From assembly GCA_934502625.1 (NCBI GenBank), contig CAKSUQ010000008.1, positions 25,421 through 89,420 on the forward strand: a stretch of 64,000 bases of DNA, written 5' to 3'. A model generated the notes under the pieces. The model searched no databases, was not told where the DNA came from, and was given only the letters and a program-made list of their open reading frames with translations. Within the stretch, counting starts at the first letter, position 1; every line of letters begins with the position of its first letter. Both the position numbers and the translations under genes were made by a program. Below, piece after piece: positions 18,318-27,226 of this stretch. Source of the stretch: an uncultured Gemmiger sp. Lineage in GTDB: Bacteria > Bacillota > Clostridia > Oscillospirales > Ruminococcaceae.

Positions 18318-19277
18318 ATGCAGTACAGAGAAAAAGCGCTGGCCGTGACGGCCGAGGTGGGCAAGGCCGTGCTGGGCAAGCCCGAAGCGATCTTGAAAAT
18401 TATGATGGCGATGCTTGCGCGCGGGCATGTGCTGATCGAGGATATCCCCGGCGTGGGCAAAACGACGCTGGCACAAGCATTTGCGCGGGCAATGAGCCTG
18501 ACGCAGAACCGCGTGCAGTTCACACCCGACGTGCTGCCGTCCGACATTGTGGGCTTTTCGCTGTACCAGAAGGAGACGGGCAAGTTCGTCTATCACCCCG
18601 GCGCGGTGGCCTGCAACCTGTTTCTGGCGGATGAGATCAACCGTACCTCCGCCCGCACCCAGTCCGCGCTGCTGGAGGTCATGGAGGAGAGCGCCGTCAC
18701 CGTCGACGGCGTGACCCGCGCGCTGCCGCAGCCCTTCACGGTCATGGCGACCGAAAACCCCGTGGGCTCGGTGGGTACGCAGATGCTGCCGGAATCCCAG
18801 CTTGACCGTTTCATGGTCTGTGTCGTCATGGGCTACCCCGACACCGAGGCCGAGATGGAGATTCTGAGCCGCCAGCCGCGCCACGGCCTGCTGGACAGGG
18901 TGCAGCCCGTCATGGACAAAAACGAACTGCTGGCAATGCAGCAGGAGGTCGACAACGTCTACATGAGCGATGATATTATGCGGTACATCGTGAGTTTGTC
19001 GCAGACGACGCGGCAGGAGCCGCGCTTTGCGCTGGGGCTTAGCCCCCGTGGCTCGCTGGCGGTGGCCGGCATGGCGCGGGCGGCGGCGTACCTCGCCGGG
19101 CGGGAGTTCGTCGCGCCGCAGGATGTGACGGCGATCTTTGTCGACGCCGCGCACCACCGTCTGCGGCTGACCGAGCAGGCGCAGACGGCGGGGGAAACGG
19201 TGGAAAATGTGCTGAACGACCTGCTGCACACCGTGCCGCGTCCCCGCCCGGAGAAGGGCGGCCGCCATGGCAGGTAA
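18318..19277 (+). CDS. MoxR-type AAA+ ATPase
   Basis: A 319-residue cytoplasmic ATPase of the MoxR family. Walker A is GVGKTTLAQAFARAM (from about residue 44) and Walker B is LFLADEINRTSARTQSALLE. The AAA lid contains LSPRGSLAVAGMARAAAYLAG. MoxR proteins act as chaperones that activate or mature partner proteins, and they are usually encoded with DUF58 and transglutaminase-like proteins, as here. It begins 3 bp after the second sortase and overlaps the next gene by 11 bp. The pilus and MoxR genes are therefore probably one transcript, which could couple envelope maintenance to pilus assembly. Confidence 0.92.
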   Translation: MQYREKALAVTAEVGKAVLGKPEAILKIMMAMLARGHVLIEDIPGVGKTTLAQAFARAMSLTQNRVQFTPDVLPSDIVGFSLYQKETGKFVYHPGAVACNLFLADEINRTSARTQSALLEVMEESAVTVDGVTRALPQPFTVMATENPVGSVGTQMLPESQLDRFMVCVVMGYPDTEAEMEILSRQPRHGLLDRVQPVMDKNELLAMQQEVDNVYMSDDIMRYIVSLSQTTRQEPRFALGLSPRGSLAVAGMARAAAYLAGREFVAPQDVTAIFVDAAHHRLRLTEQAQTAGETVENVLNDLLHTVPRPRPEKGGRHGR

Positions 19278-22200
19278 GGTCGGCTGCGGGCTGACGCTGG
19301 CGGTGCTGTTCGCCATTGCGGCTATCAGCCGCGCGCCGTTTGCGGTGCTGCTGCTGGCGCTGGGGCTGGTGGGGACGGCGTTCCTTGTGTGGGATGCCCG
19401 CACGCTGCGCCGCGATGTGCAGGCCGACTTGCAGCTGCCCACAAAGCCGGTGCGCCCCGGCGAGGAATTTGCGGCTGTGGTGAAGCTGCACAACACAGGG
19501 CGGCGGCCGATCCCCGAACTGCGGGTGGCCGTGCAGGCGGCGGACGCCGAGAGCGGCACGGCTGTTGTGCTGCCCTGCGGCGCGATGCTGGCGGCGGGGC
19601 AGCGCGCGGAATTGCGCATCACGCTGCGCGCGGCAAAGAGCGGGCTGTGGCGGTTCCGTTTGCAGCGCGTCACGGTGCGCGACCATCTGGGGGTGTTCGC
19701 GGCGGACTGCCCGCTGCCCGACACCGCGTGGGAACTGTGCGTCCTGCCGCCAGCCGAGGGCGAGGACGACGGCGCGGGGCACGACCCGCAGAATAAGGCC
19801 GAGCGCGAGACGACCGCCCACGGGCAGGACATGGCCGAGGGCGTCTACGACCTGCGCCCCTACCGCGCGGGAGACTCGCTGAAACAGATCCACTGGAAAT
19901 TGACCGCCAAGCTCGACGAGCTGACGGTGCGCGCGCCGCTGGGCACGGTGTACAGCGCCGACCCGACGGGCGCGGTGCTGGCCGAGGGCGGCGACGCGCC
20001 CCGGACGGCGTTCCACTTTGGGCAGGCGGCTGTGACACGGCTGCGCACCCTGACCCGCCGCAAGGCCGCCGACCCGGACACCGGGCTTGTCTTTGTGGAC
20101 AGGCGGCTGCTGCCGCTGACCCGTGCGGCGGTGCGGCCTGCGCTGCGCGCGGCGGTGGACTATGCGATTTTGCTGCTGCTGACGCTGGGGCTGCTGGCGG
20201 CGGTGGGCGGCGCGTTTGCGCTGACCCTGCCGTGGTGGCTCTGGCCGGGGGCGGCGGCGCTCTGCGCGTTCTGGCTGGCCGTCGGCGCGGCACCGCTGGG
20301 CACGGCGGCGCGGCGCGGGCTGGCGCTGGCGCTGACCGTGGGGTATCTGGTGCTGCTGTTTGTGCAGCAGGGGGGCTTTCTGGCCGGGGCGGCGCAGTTT
20401 GGCGGCGCGGTGGCCGCAAGCCTGAACGCGCGCTTCGGCGCGTCGCTGGCCATGAACGCGGCGGGCGGCGGAAGCGTCGGCACGTTTTTGCTGCTGGCGC
20501 TGGTACCGATCACGGCGTTTTTGGCGGCGGTAACGGTCTGGCACGCCGACGCGCTGCTGCTGGGACTGGTGCTGCTGCCGACGGCGGTGTTTTTGCTGCT
20601 GGCCGGGCAGAGCGTCGCGGCAATCGGCTGGCTGGCGCTGCTGCTGGGCTGTGTCGGTGCGCGGGCGGCTGCGCGGCCGGTGCGCCGCAAGCGGCTGTGG
20701 GGCGAGATGAATTCCGCCGCCTACGCCGCGAATGTGCAGACCTTTTTGCAGGTGCAAAAGGCCGCAGCCGCCGGGATGCTGCTGGCGGGCGCGGCACTGC
20801 TGCTGCCCGCGTGGGCGCTGCGCCCGGTGCTGACGCTGCCGCTGAACGCGCTGCAGCCGGTCAGTGATACCGTGCAGTCCGCCGTGGTGAGCGCGGCGGT
20901 GCAGTGGCTGCCGCAGATCAGCGGCGGCGCGCTGAACTTCCACGTCAGCGCGGCGGCGGGCGGCGTCGAGGATGGCAGCCTGTCGGAGGGCGACGGCTTG
21001 AACCTGACCGGGCTGGAAGACCTTGCCGTCACGGCGAGCGAAAAGCCCGATGAAACCGTCTACCTGCGCGGATTCATCGGCGAAACTTATGACGGCACGA
21101 ACTGGCAGGCACCCGACGCCGAGGCGTTCGACGCGGCCGCCGCCAACTGGAAGACCGACGGCGACAGCCGCTTGGCGATCGCAAACCTGCCGTTTTTGCG
21201 CGCGGCCTACGGCGGCGCGGAGCCGCAGATGCTGACGGTGCAGCGCATCCACGCCAACGATGCCTACACCTACGCGCCCTACAACGCCTACCTGAACGAC
21301 TGGTACGCACTGACAGGCGACGGCGCGGCGGCGGGGCAGACCGCGCAGGATGATACCTTTTACTATTTCCCGCGCAAAACGGCGCAGACCCTGCTGGCCG
21401 CCCGCGCGGACGCGGACGTCAGCGTGCTGGACGCGCTGGAAAGCGCCTACGCCGGGTACGTGAAGCTGCATGATCTGGCCGTGCCGGAGGGCGACGGCTA
21501 TGCTGCCCTGAAGGACGAGCTGGACGCAGCGGTCAAGGAGCGCAAGCTCAAGACCGGCGACACCGACGGGCTGAAAAATTTTGTGCGCAGCTGGCTCAAC
21601 GAGCGCTGCACCTACAGCGATGACGCGCCCCAGCCGCCGGACGGCAGCGACCCGGTGCTGTATTTCCTGACCGAGAGCTGCAGCGGCGGCAGTACGCAGT
21701 TTGCCTCGGCGGCGGTGGTGCTCTGCCGGATGGCGGGGCTGCCTGCGCGGTACGTGGTGGGCTACGCCGCGCCGCAGACGGTTTTCGCCGCGCAGACGGA
21801 CGGCACCTACCGCGCCGTGCTGCGGGACGACAGCGCCCATGCGTGGGCGGAAATTTACGTCGACGGGCAGGGCTGGACGCCGCTGGAGGTGACGCCCGGC
21901 GTGCTGAGTGAGCTGGAGGAAAACACGTTGGACGCCGCGACGGCGGCCGCGCTGGAAAACCCCGATGCTGCTGCCGACGACACGCCGCCCGAAGCGCAGG
22001 CTGCGCCGCAGGTGGAAACGCCCGCGCAGGGCAAGACGCACGGGCTGCTTTGGCTGCTGCCCGCCGCCCTGCTGCTGGCGGCGCTGGCCGTGGTGTCGGT
22101 GCGCCGCGCCCGCCGCACACCCGAACAGCGTGTGCGGGACGCTTTCCGCGCGCTGTACCGCAAGATGCGCCGCTGCGGACTGCCGGAGGGGGTATCCTCC

Positions 22201-22398
22201 GACGAGGAAGCCTTTGCCGATTTTCTGGTCGCCCACTGCGGCGCGGGGGAACGGCAGACCGTGGAAACGCTGTTGGCACTGGTGCAGGCGGTGGAATTTT
22301 CCGGCCAAGGCTGCACCGCCGAGACTGCGCAAAAGGTGCGAGGACACTGCGCGACATTGCGCAAGAAATTAAAGCGGAAAGAACTGGAAAAGTTGTGA
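19267..22398 (+). CDS. DUF58-transglutaminase-like fusion membrane protein
   Basis: A 1043-residue protein joining two families that are usually separate genes. Residues about 1-260 are DUF58, with two N-terminal membrane segments and YDLRPYRAGDSLKQIHWKLT. Several membrane segments follow (about 300-500), then an extracytoplasmic transglutaminase-like domain (about 780-880), one more membrane segment and a C-terminal helical tail. In the core, GGSTQFASAAVVLCRMAGLP aligns with the usual GYC-x-x-FASA block. The nucleophile position is Ser809, the nearest cysteine being Cys805. His858 (HAWAEIY) and the VTPG motif are present. The frame is continuous and in an operon with moxR. If the alignment holds, the domain may not be a cysteine transglutaminase or protease. 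Confidence 0.85.
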   Translation: MAGKVGCGLTLAVLFAIAAISRAPFAVLLLALGLVGTAFLVWDARTLRRDVQADLQLPTKPVRPGEEFAAVVKLHNTGRRPIPELRVAVQAADAESGTAVVLPCGAMLAAGQRAELRITLRAAKSGLWRFRLQRVTVRDHLGVFAADCPLPDTAWELCVLPPAEGEDDGAGHDPQNKAERETTAHGQDMAEGVYDLRPYRAGDSLKQIHWKLTAKLDELTVRAPLGTVYSADPTGAVLAEGGDAPRTAFHFGQAAVTRLRTLTRRKAADPDTGLVFVDRRLLPLTRAAVRPALRAAVDYAILLLLTLGLLAAVGGAFALTLPWWLWPGAAALCAFWLAVGAAPLGTAARRGLALALTVGYLVLLFVQQGGFLAGAAQFGGAVAASLNARFGASLAMNAAGGGSVGTFLLLALVPITAFLAAVTVWHADALLLGLVLLPTAVFLLLAGQSVAAIGWLALLLGCVGARAAARPVRRKRLWGEMNSAAYAANVQTFLQVQKAAAAGMLLAGAALLLPAWALRPVLTLPLNALQPVSDTVQSAVVSAAVQWLPQISGGALNFHVSAAAGGVEDGSLSEGDGLNLTGLEDLAVTASEKPDETVYLRGFIGETYDGTNWQAPDAEAFDAAAANWKTDGDSRLAIANLPFLRAAYGGAEPQMLTVQRIHANDAYTYAPYNAYLNDWYALTGDGAAAGQTAQDDTFYYFPRKTAQTLLAARADADVSVLDALESAYAGYVKLHDLAVPEGDGYAALKDELDAAVKERKLKTGDTDGLKNFVRSWLNERCTYSDDAPQPPDGSDPVLYFLTESCSGGSTQFASAAVVLCRMAGLPARYVVGYAAPQTVFAAQTDGTYRAVLRDDSAHAWAEIYVDGQGWTPLEVTPGVLSELEENTLDAATAAALENPDAAADDTPPEAQAAPQVETPAQGKTHGLLWLLPAALLLAALAVVSVRRARRTPEQRVRDAFRALYRKMRRCGLPEGVSSDEEAFADFLVAHCGAGERQTVETLLALVQAVEFSGQGCTAETAQKVRGHCATLRKKLKRKELEKL

Positions 22399-22437
22399 AA
22401 TTTACAGGGGGAAGGGTATGTTGTAACAAATCACATC

Positions 22438-22466
22438 TTGACGGTTTTGGAAAAAACTACTATGAT
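22438..22466 (+). promoter_or_regulatory. Consensus promoter of the LacI-family gene
   Basis: TTGACG (22438-22443), 17-bp spacer, TATGAT (22461-22466), 36 bp before the ATG at 22503. The match to a vegetative sigma promoter is close. It separates this gene from the pilus/moxR operon. Confidence 0.75.
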
Positions 22467-22502
22467 AATAGGTAGAATACCTTACTCTGGAGATGAGAGA
22501 TA

Positions 22503-23519
22503 ATGGCACGCAAGCCCAAAGATGATAAGATCGTGGACATCGGCACGATTGCCGAAGCCCTTGGCGTATCCAAAACGACTGTTTCCCGCGCGATTTCCGG
22601 CAACGGCCGCGTGGGGCCTGCGACCCGCCAGCGGGTGCAGGACTATGTGAAGGAACACAACTACACCCCCAGCGTCATGGCACGCGGGCTGGCGCTGCGC
22701 TGCTCGTACAACATCGCGCTGGTGATCTCCAAGCAATTCTCGGATTTTGAGATGGCCTTTTTGCGCAAAACGATGCGCTCGGTCTATCAGGTGGCCGAGG
22801 ACAGTGATTACGACATTGTGCTGACAATGGTGGGCGAGCAGGAGACCCGCCCTGTAGAGCGGCTGCTGGACAACCGCAAGATCGACGGCGCGATCCTGAC
22901 CCGCACGCTGGAGCGCGACCCGCTGGTGCCGCTGCTGAAATCCCGCCACGTGCCGTTTGTTGCGATCGGCCGTCCGGAGGATGAGACGGTGCTGTCAGTC
23001 GACCACGATCAGGTCGGCGGCTGCCGCGAGTTGACGAGCCTGCTGCTGATGAAAGGACTGAAGCGCATTGCGCTGCTTGGCGGCTCGATGCTGTACACCG
23101 TCAACCAGTCCCGCTTGGAGGGCTTCAAGCAGGCGTATGAGCAGATGGGGCAGAAAATCGACGAGAGCATGTTGTTCTTGGAGCTGGAAACCGACGACCT
23201 GCGGGTGCAGGCCATCGGCAGCGCCATTGAGAAGCAGCCGGACTGCATCCTGTGCATGGACGAGCGGCTGACGAACATGACGATGAATATGCTCAAGCAT
23301 ATGAACATTCAGGTGCCCCAGCAGATGAAGATCGCCTCGATGTACGACAGCGAGGGGCTTGCCGCCGCAACGCCGCCCATAACGGCGGTGCAGTTCGACG
23401 CCGACCAGCTTGGCCGCCGCGCTGCGCAGCAGCTTTTGCAGGCGCTGAAAGGCCGCGAGGTCGAGACCCGCGTCGAACTGGGGTATCAGGTCAGCATGCG
23501 CGAGTCGACGAAGACCTGA
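22503..23519 (+). CDS. LacI-family transcriptional regulator
   Basis: A 338-residue repressor-type protein. The N-terminal DNA-binding domain includes IAEALGVSKTTVSRAISG, and the hinge helix is SVMARGLA. The C-terminal two-lobed sugar-binding core has the typical LLDNRKIDGAILT and GLKRIALLGGS segments. It probably controls the sugar ABC operon that starts 425 bp downstream, where three GGAA-CGTTTCC sites lie. The effector is likely a maltodextrin-type sugar or a derivative. The gene has its own strong promoter. Confidence 0.92.
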   Translation: MARKPKDDKIVDIGTIAEALGVSKTTVSRAISGNGRVGPATRQRVQDYVKEHNYTPSVMARGLALRCSYNIALVISKQFSDFEMAFLRKTMRSVYQVAEDSDYDIVLTMVGEQETRPVERLLDNRKIDGAILTRTLERDPLVPLLKSRHVPFVAIGRPEDETVLSVDHDQVGGCRELTSLLLMKGLKRIALLGGSMLYTVNQSRLEGFKQAYEQMGQKIDESMLFLELETDDLRVQAIGSAIEKQPDCILCMDERLTNMTMNMLKHMNIQVPQQMKIASMYDSEGLAAATPPITAVQFDADQLGRRAAQQLLQALKGREVETRVELGYQVSMRESTKT

Positions 23520-23719
23520 GACTTGTAGCTATAATAGGGAAGAAAGAGTCCATGTGCCGCTGGGAAAGCGGGGCGTGGGCTTTTTTGTGTGCTGCCGTTT
23601 TATCATTTTCGCCTCAAAAATTGCCCGGAGATTCTAAAAAATATTGCGCCTTTTCGGGTGGAACGCTGGATAAAAACCGAAATTCTGCGCAACAAAACTG
23701 CAAGCGATTGCACAACAAA

Positions 23720-23884
23720 GGAACCGTTTCCGACAAAAACCGCGATTTTTTTGGAACGTTTCCACAAAAATAGGGGGTGCGTTTTTATGCAAAGATACAA
23801 TCTTCGGTAAAATCACTATTTTGTGGTTGATTTTCTGAAATAAATGGTGTATTATAATGTCAATCCGGAACGGAAACGTTTCCG
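23720..23884 (+). promoter_or_regulatory. LacI-type operators and -10 element before the sugar ABC operon
   Basis: Three similar sites precede the binding-protein gene. The perfect palindrome CGGAAACGTTTCCG (23871-23884) lies just past a TATAAT at 23853-23858, where a bound repressor would block initiation. TGGAACGTTTCCA (23752-23764) is one base shorter. GGAACCGTTTCC (about 23720-23731) is the weakest. The 23520-23719 stretch holds a short hairpin with a T-run just after the regulator (about 23550-23586), probably its terminator, and nothing else recognised. Confidence 0.65.
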
Positions 23885-23944
23885 AATGAGCTGGAACGCT
23901 CACAACACTGCAAACAATGTTTTTCTTTAGAAGGAGGAAAAACC

Positions 23945-25312
23945 ATGAAAGCAAAAAAGACTTTGTCCCTGACCTTGGCGGCCGCAATGACCGCTGGTCT
24001 GCTGGCTGGCTGCGGCGGCGCAGCTTCCAGCACGGCCGCTTCCACCACCGATGACTCCGCAGCAACTGCCGAGTCCACCGCCGCTTCTACCGAGGCTACT
24101 TCCGATGCCGCCGGCAAGGTTTACTACCTGAACTTCAAGCCGGAGCAGGATCAGGCTTGGCAGGATCTGGCTGCCAAGTACACCGAGGAGACCGGCGTTC
24201 CCGTCACTGTCGTGACCGCCGCCTCCGGCCAGTACGAGACTACGCTGATGAGCGAGATGGCCAAGAGCGATGCGCCCACCCTGTTCCAGGTCAACGGCCC
24301 TGTCGGTCTGGCAAACTGGAAGGATTACTGCTATGATCTGACCGGCACCAAGATCCTCGGCGATCTGACGAGCGATTCCTACGCCCTGAAGGACGGCGAC
24401 GCCACGCTGGGTGTTGGCTATGTTATCGAGAGCTACGGCCTGATCACCAACAAGACCCTGCTGGAGAAGGCCGGCTACAGCGTTGACGACATCAAGAGCT
24501 TCGACGACCTGAAGAAGGTTGCCGAGGACATCACCGCCCGCAAGGACGAGCTGGGCTTCTCCGCCTTCACCTCTGCCGGTATGGACGGCTCCTCTGACTG
24601 GCGCTACAAGACCCATCTGGCCAACCTGCCCATCTACTTCGAGTATCAGGAGGACGGCATCGACAACACCGACGCCATCAAGGGCACCTATCTCGACAAC
24701 TACAAGGATATTTTTGACCTGTACATCAACAACTCCACCTGCGACCCTGCCGAACTGGCTGGCAAGACCGGCGACGACAGCCGCAACGAGTTCCTGAACG
24801 AAGAGGCCGTCTTCTTCCAGAACGGTTCCTGGGAGTACAACAACCTCGTCGGCGATGGCAAGCCCTTCACCGATGACGATCTGACCATGCTGCCCATCTA
24901 CATTGGCGTCGGCGATGAAGCCAACCAGGGCCTGTGCACCGGCACTGAGAACTACTGGTGCGTCAACAAGGACGCCAGCGAGGACGACATCAACGCAACG
25001 CTCGACTTCATGTACTGGTGCGTTTCCTCTGACGAGGGCACCAAGGCCATGGCTGATGACATGGGCTTCGTTATCCCCTTCAAGAATGCTGCCGAGTCCC
25101 CCAACCTCTTCGTCAAGGTCGATAAGGAAATGACCGCCGCCGGCAAGACTCCTGTGGCCTGGTGCTTCTCCACGATGCCTTCCGAGAACTGGAAGAACGG
25201 CGTTGGTTCTGCTCTGACCGCTTACGCCGCCGGTACCGGCAGCTGGGATGACGTCGTCACCGCTTTCGTCGATGGCTGGGCATCCGAGGCCGCGCTGAAC
25301 GCTGCAGCGTAA
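23945..25312 (+). CDS. Sugar ABC transporter substrate-binding lipoprotein (MalE/UgpB type)
   Basis: A 455-residue lipoprotein with lipobox LLAGC (Cys at about 22), then a Ser/Thr/Ala-rich linker (about 26-58) and a family 1 extracellular solute-binding fold. Recognisable are YTEETGVPVTVVTAASGQYE, the hinge GYVIESYGLITNKTLLEKAG and FLNEEAVFFQNGSWEYNNL. It captures an oligosaccharide for the two permeases downstream. Neighbouring malQ points to maltodextrins, which is an inference. No ATP-binding subunit gene is present, so a shared MsmK-type ATPase encoded elsewhere is likely. Confidence 0.92.
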   Translation: MKAKKTLSLTLAAAMTAGLLAGCGGAASSTAASTTDDSAATAESTAASTEATSDAAGKVYYLNFKPEQDQAWQDLAAKYTEETGVPVTVVTAASGQYETTLMSEMAKSDAPTLFQVNGPVGLANWKDYCYDLTGTKILGDLTSDSYALKDGDATLGVGYVIESYGLITNKTLLEKAGYSVDDIKSFDDLKKVAEDITARKDELGFSAFTSAGMDGSSDWRYKTHLANLPIYFEYQEDGIDNTDAIKGTYLDNYKDIFDLYINNSTCDPAELAGKTGDDSRNEFLNEEAVFFQNGSWEYNNLVGDGKPFTDDDLTMLPIYIGVGDEANQGLCTGTENYWCVNKDASEDDINATLDFMYWCVSSDEGTKAMADDMGFVIPFKNAAESPNLFVKVDKEMTAAGKTPVAWCFSTMPSENWKNGVGSALTAYAAGTGSWDDVVTAFVDGWASEAALNAAA

Positions 25313-25422
25313 CATAAGACACTTTCTCTGAGCAAATCCTCCGATTTAGCTTTTCTTTCCTTACCTTTTTCTCCTAAGTTGTTTTTCTCTCGCTTTTCTC
25401 CTTAAATCTCTTATCACCGGTC

Positions 25423-25452
25423 AGCGGGGCGGGCGGCTACGCCCGCCCCGCT
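25423..25452 (+). terminator. Intra-operon hairpin between binding protein and permeases
   Basis: Perfect 12-bp stem AGCGGGGCGGGC / GCCCGCCCCGCT with a 6-nt loop, followed by ATCTTTTA. Placed after the binding-protein gene, it probably lets the lipoprotein be made in excess over the permeases by partial termination or 3'-end protection. Confidence 0.7.
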
Positions 25453-25493
25453 ATCTTTTATGGAATCCTAAATTCACAAAAGGGGGCTTTTTT

Positions 25494-26345
25494 ATGGAAA
25501 AAGCCATTCGACGCTATTGGCCTGTTTTCGTGCTGCCGACCCTCATTGCGTTCATCATTGGCTTTGTCTGGCCGTTCATCTGGGGTGCAGGGCTGTCGTT
25601 CTGCAAATTCACCACGGTTAAGAATGTGCAGTTTGCGGGTCTGAGCAACTATGCGATGATCTGGGCGGATAATACCTTTACCCACGCGTTCTGGTTCACG
25701 GCGGCCTTCACGGTCGTGTCCACCATCACGATCAACGTGCTGGCCTTCGCCATCGCGCTGCTGCTCACCCGCGGCATGCGCGGCACGAACGCCTTCCGTA
25801 CCATCTTCTTCCTGCCGAACCTGATCGGCGGTATCGTGCTGGGCTATATCTGGCAGATTTTGCTCAACGGTATCCTGTCCGCGCTGGGCAAGCCGCTGCT
25901 GGCACTGAACGCCACCTACGGCTTCTGGGGTTTGATCATCCTGATGTGCTGGCAGCAGATTGGCTACATGATGATCATCTACATCGCCGGTTTGCAGAAT
26001 GTGCCCACGGATCTGATTGAGGCAGCGCGCATTGATGGCGCGACGAACAGCCAGATCCTGTTCAAGATCAAAATTCCGATGGTCATGCCGAGCGTCACGA
26101 TCTGCACCTTCCTGACGTTGACAAACTCTTTCAAGCTGTTCGACCAGAACCTCTCGCTGACAGCCGGCGAGCCTGCCAAGCAGTCTATGATGCTGGCCTA
26201 CAACATCTACGATACGTTCTATGCCCGCTCCGGACCCCAGTGGAAGGGCATCGGCCAAGCAAAGGCTGTTGTCTTCTTCCTGTTCGTGGTTGTGATCTCG
26301 CTGATCCAGCTGCATTTAACCCGCTCTAAGGAGGTGCAGGCATAA
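25494..26345 (+). CDS. Sugar ABC transporter permease (MalF type)
   Basis: A 283-residue protein with six predicted membrane segments. It has the permease EAA loop EAARIDGATNSQILFKIKIP (around residue 178), which contacts the ATPase. It pairs with the next gene to form the channel. The ATG at 25494 has an AAAGGGGG site. The end overlaps the next start by one base (TAATG). Confidence 0.92.
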   Translation: MEKAIRRYWPVFVLPTLIAFIIGFVWPFIWGAGLSFCKFTTVKNVQFAGLSNYAMIWADNTFTHAFWFTAAFTVVSTITINVLAFAIALLLTRGMRGTNAFRTIFFLPNLIGGIVLGYIWQILLNGILSALGKPLLALNATYGFWGLIILMCWQQIGYMMIIYIAGLQNVPTDLIEAARIDGATNSQILFKIKIPMVMPSVTICTFLTLTNSFKLFDQNLSLTAGEPAKQSMMLAYNIYDTFYARSGPQWKGIGQAKAVVFFLFVVVISLIQLHLTRSKEVQA

Positions 26346-27193
26346 TGGGTGCTACCAAAAAAGACCGCCGCATCAATGCGGTGCTGTCCGTCCTGCTGAC
26401 CATCCTGTGCATTGCTTGGATGTACCCCGTGTTCATGATCCTCATGAACTCGCTCAAGACTGAGCGCGCCATCACGACGACCCACGCCTTTGAGCTGCCG
26501 AACGCCGAGACCTTCGTTGGGCTCAAAAACTACATTTACGGCATTCAGGAGATGGACTTTTTGTCCTCCTTCTGGTATAGTTTAGTCATCACGGTCTCGT
26601 CGGTCGCGCTGATTTTGCTGTGCTGCTCGATGTGCGCATGGTACATCACCCGCGTGCAGAACACCCTGTCCAAGGGTATGTACTATCTGTGCGTGTTCAG
26701 TATGATCGTCCCCTTCCAGATGGTTATGTTCACGCTGGCGAAAACCGCCGATACCTTAAAGCTGAATAACCCCTACAACATCTGCATCATCTATCTGGGC
26801 TTCGGCGCGGGTCTTGCGGTGTTCATGTTCACCGGCTTTGTCAAGAGTATGCCCATCGCTATCGAGGAAGCCGCCATGATCGACGGCTGCAACCCGTTGC
26901 AGATCTTCTTCAAGGTCGTATGCCCCATCCTGAAGCCGACGATGATTTCGACTGCCATTCTGGAAACGATGTGGGTCTGGAACGACTACCTGCTGCCCAC
27001 ACTGGTGCTGGACATCAAGACCTACCGCACGATCCCCATGGCGATCCAGTACTTCCGCGGCAGCTACGGCAAGGTCGAGATGGCACCCATGATGGCCTGC
27101 ATCATGATTACGGTGCTGCCCGTCATCGTGCTGTACCTGCTGTGCCAGAAGTACATCATTGACGGCGTCGTGGCCGGTGCTGTCAAGGGGTAA
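26345..27193 (+). CDS. Sugar ABC transporter permease (MalG type)
   Basis: A 282-residue protein with six membrane segments and the EAA loop EEAAMIDGCNPLQIFFKVVC near residue 178. The N-terminus (TILCIAWMYPVFMILMNSLK) is typical of the MalG subfamily. It is translationally coupled to the first permease and followed after 33 bp by a second LacI regulator. Confidence 0.92.
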   Translation: MGATKKDRRINAVLSVLLTILCIAWMYPVFMILMNSLKTERAITTTHAFELPNAETFVGLKNYIYGIQEMDFLSSFWYSLVITVSSVALILLCCSMCAWYITRVQNTLSKGMYYLCVFSMIVPFQMVMFTLAKTADTLKLNNPYNICIIYLGFGAGLAVFMFTGFVKSMPIAIEEAAMIDGCNPLQIFFKVVCPILKPTMISTAILETMWVWNDYLLPTLVLDIKTYRTIPMAIQYFRGSYGKVEMAPMMACIMITVLPVIVLYLLCQKYIIDGVVAGAVKG

Positions 27194-27226
27194 AATCGAC
27201 ACTCCTTCAAGAAAGAGACCCGGCAA

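Noticed and set aside
19039..22347. A 1102-codon open frame antisense to moxR and the DUF58 fusion
   Set aside because: Arg/Gln/Pro-rich composition without motifs, opposite strongly supported genes. Composition artefact.
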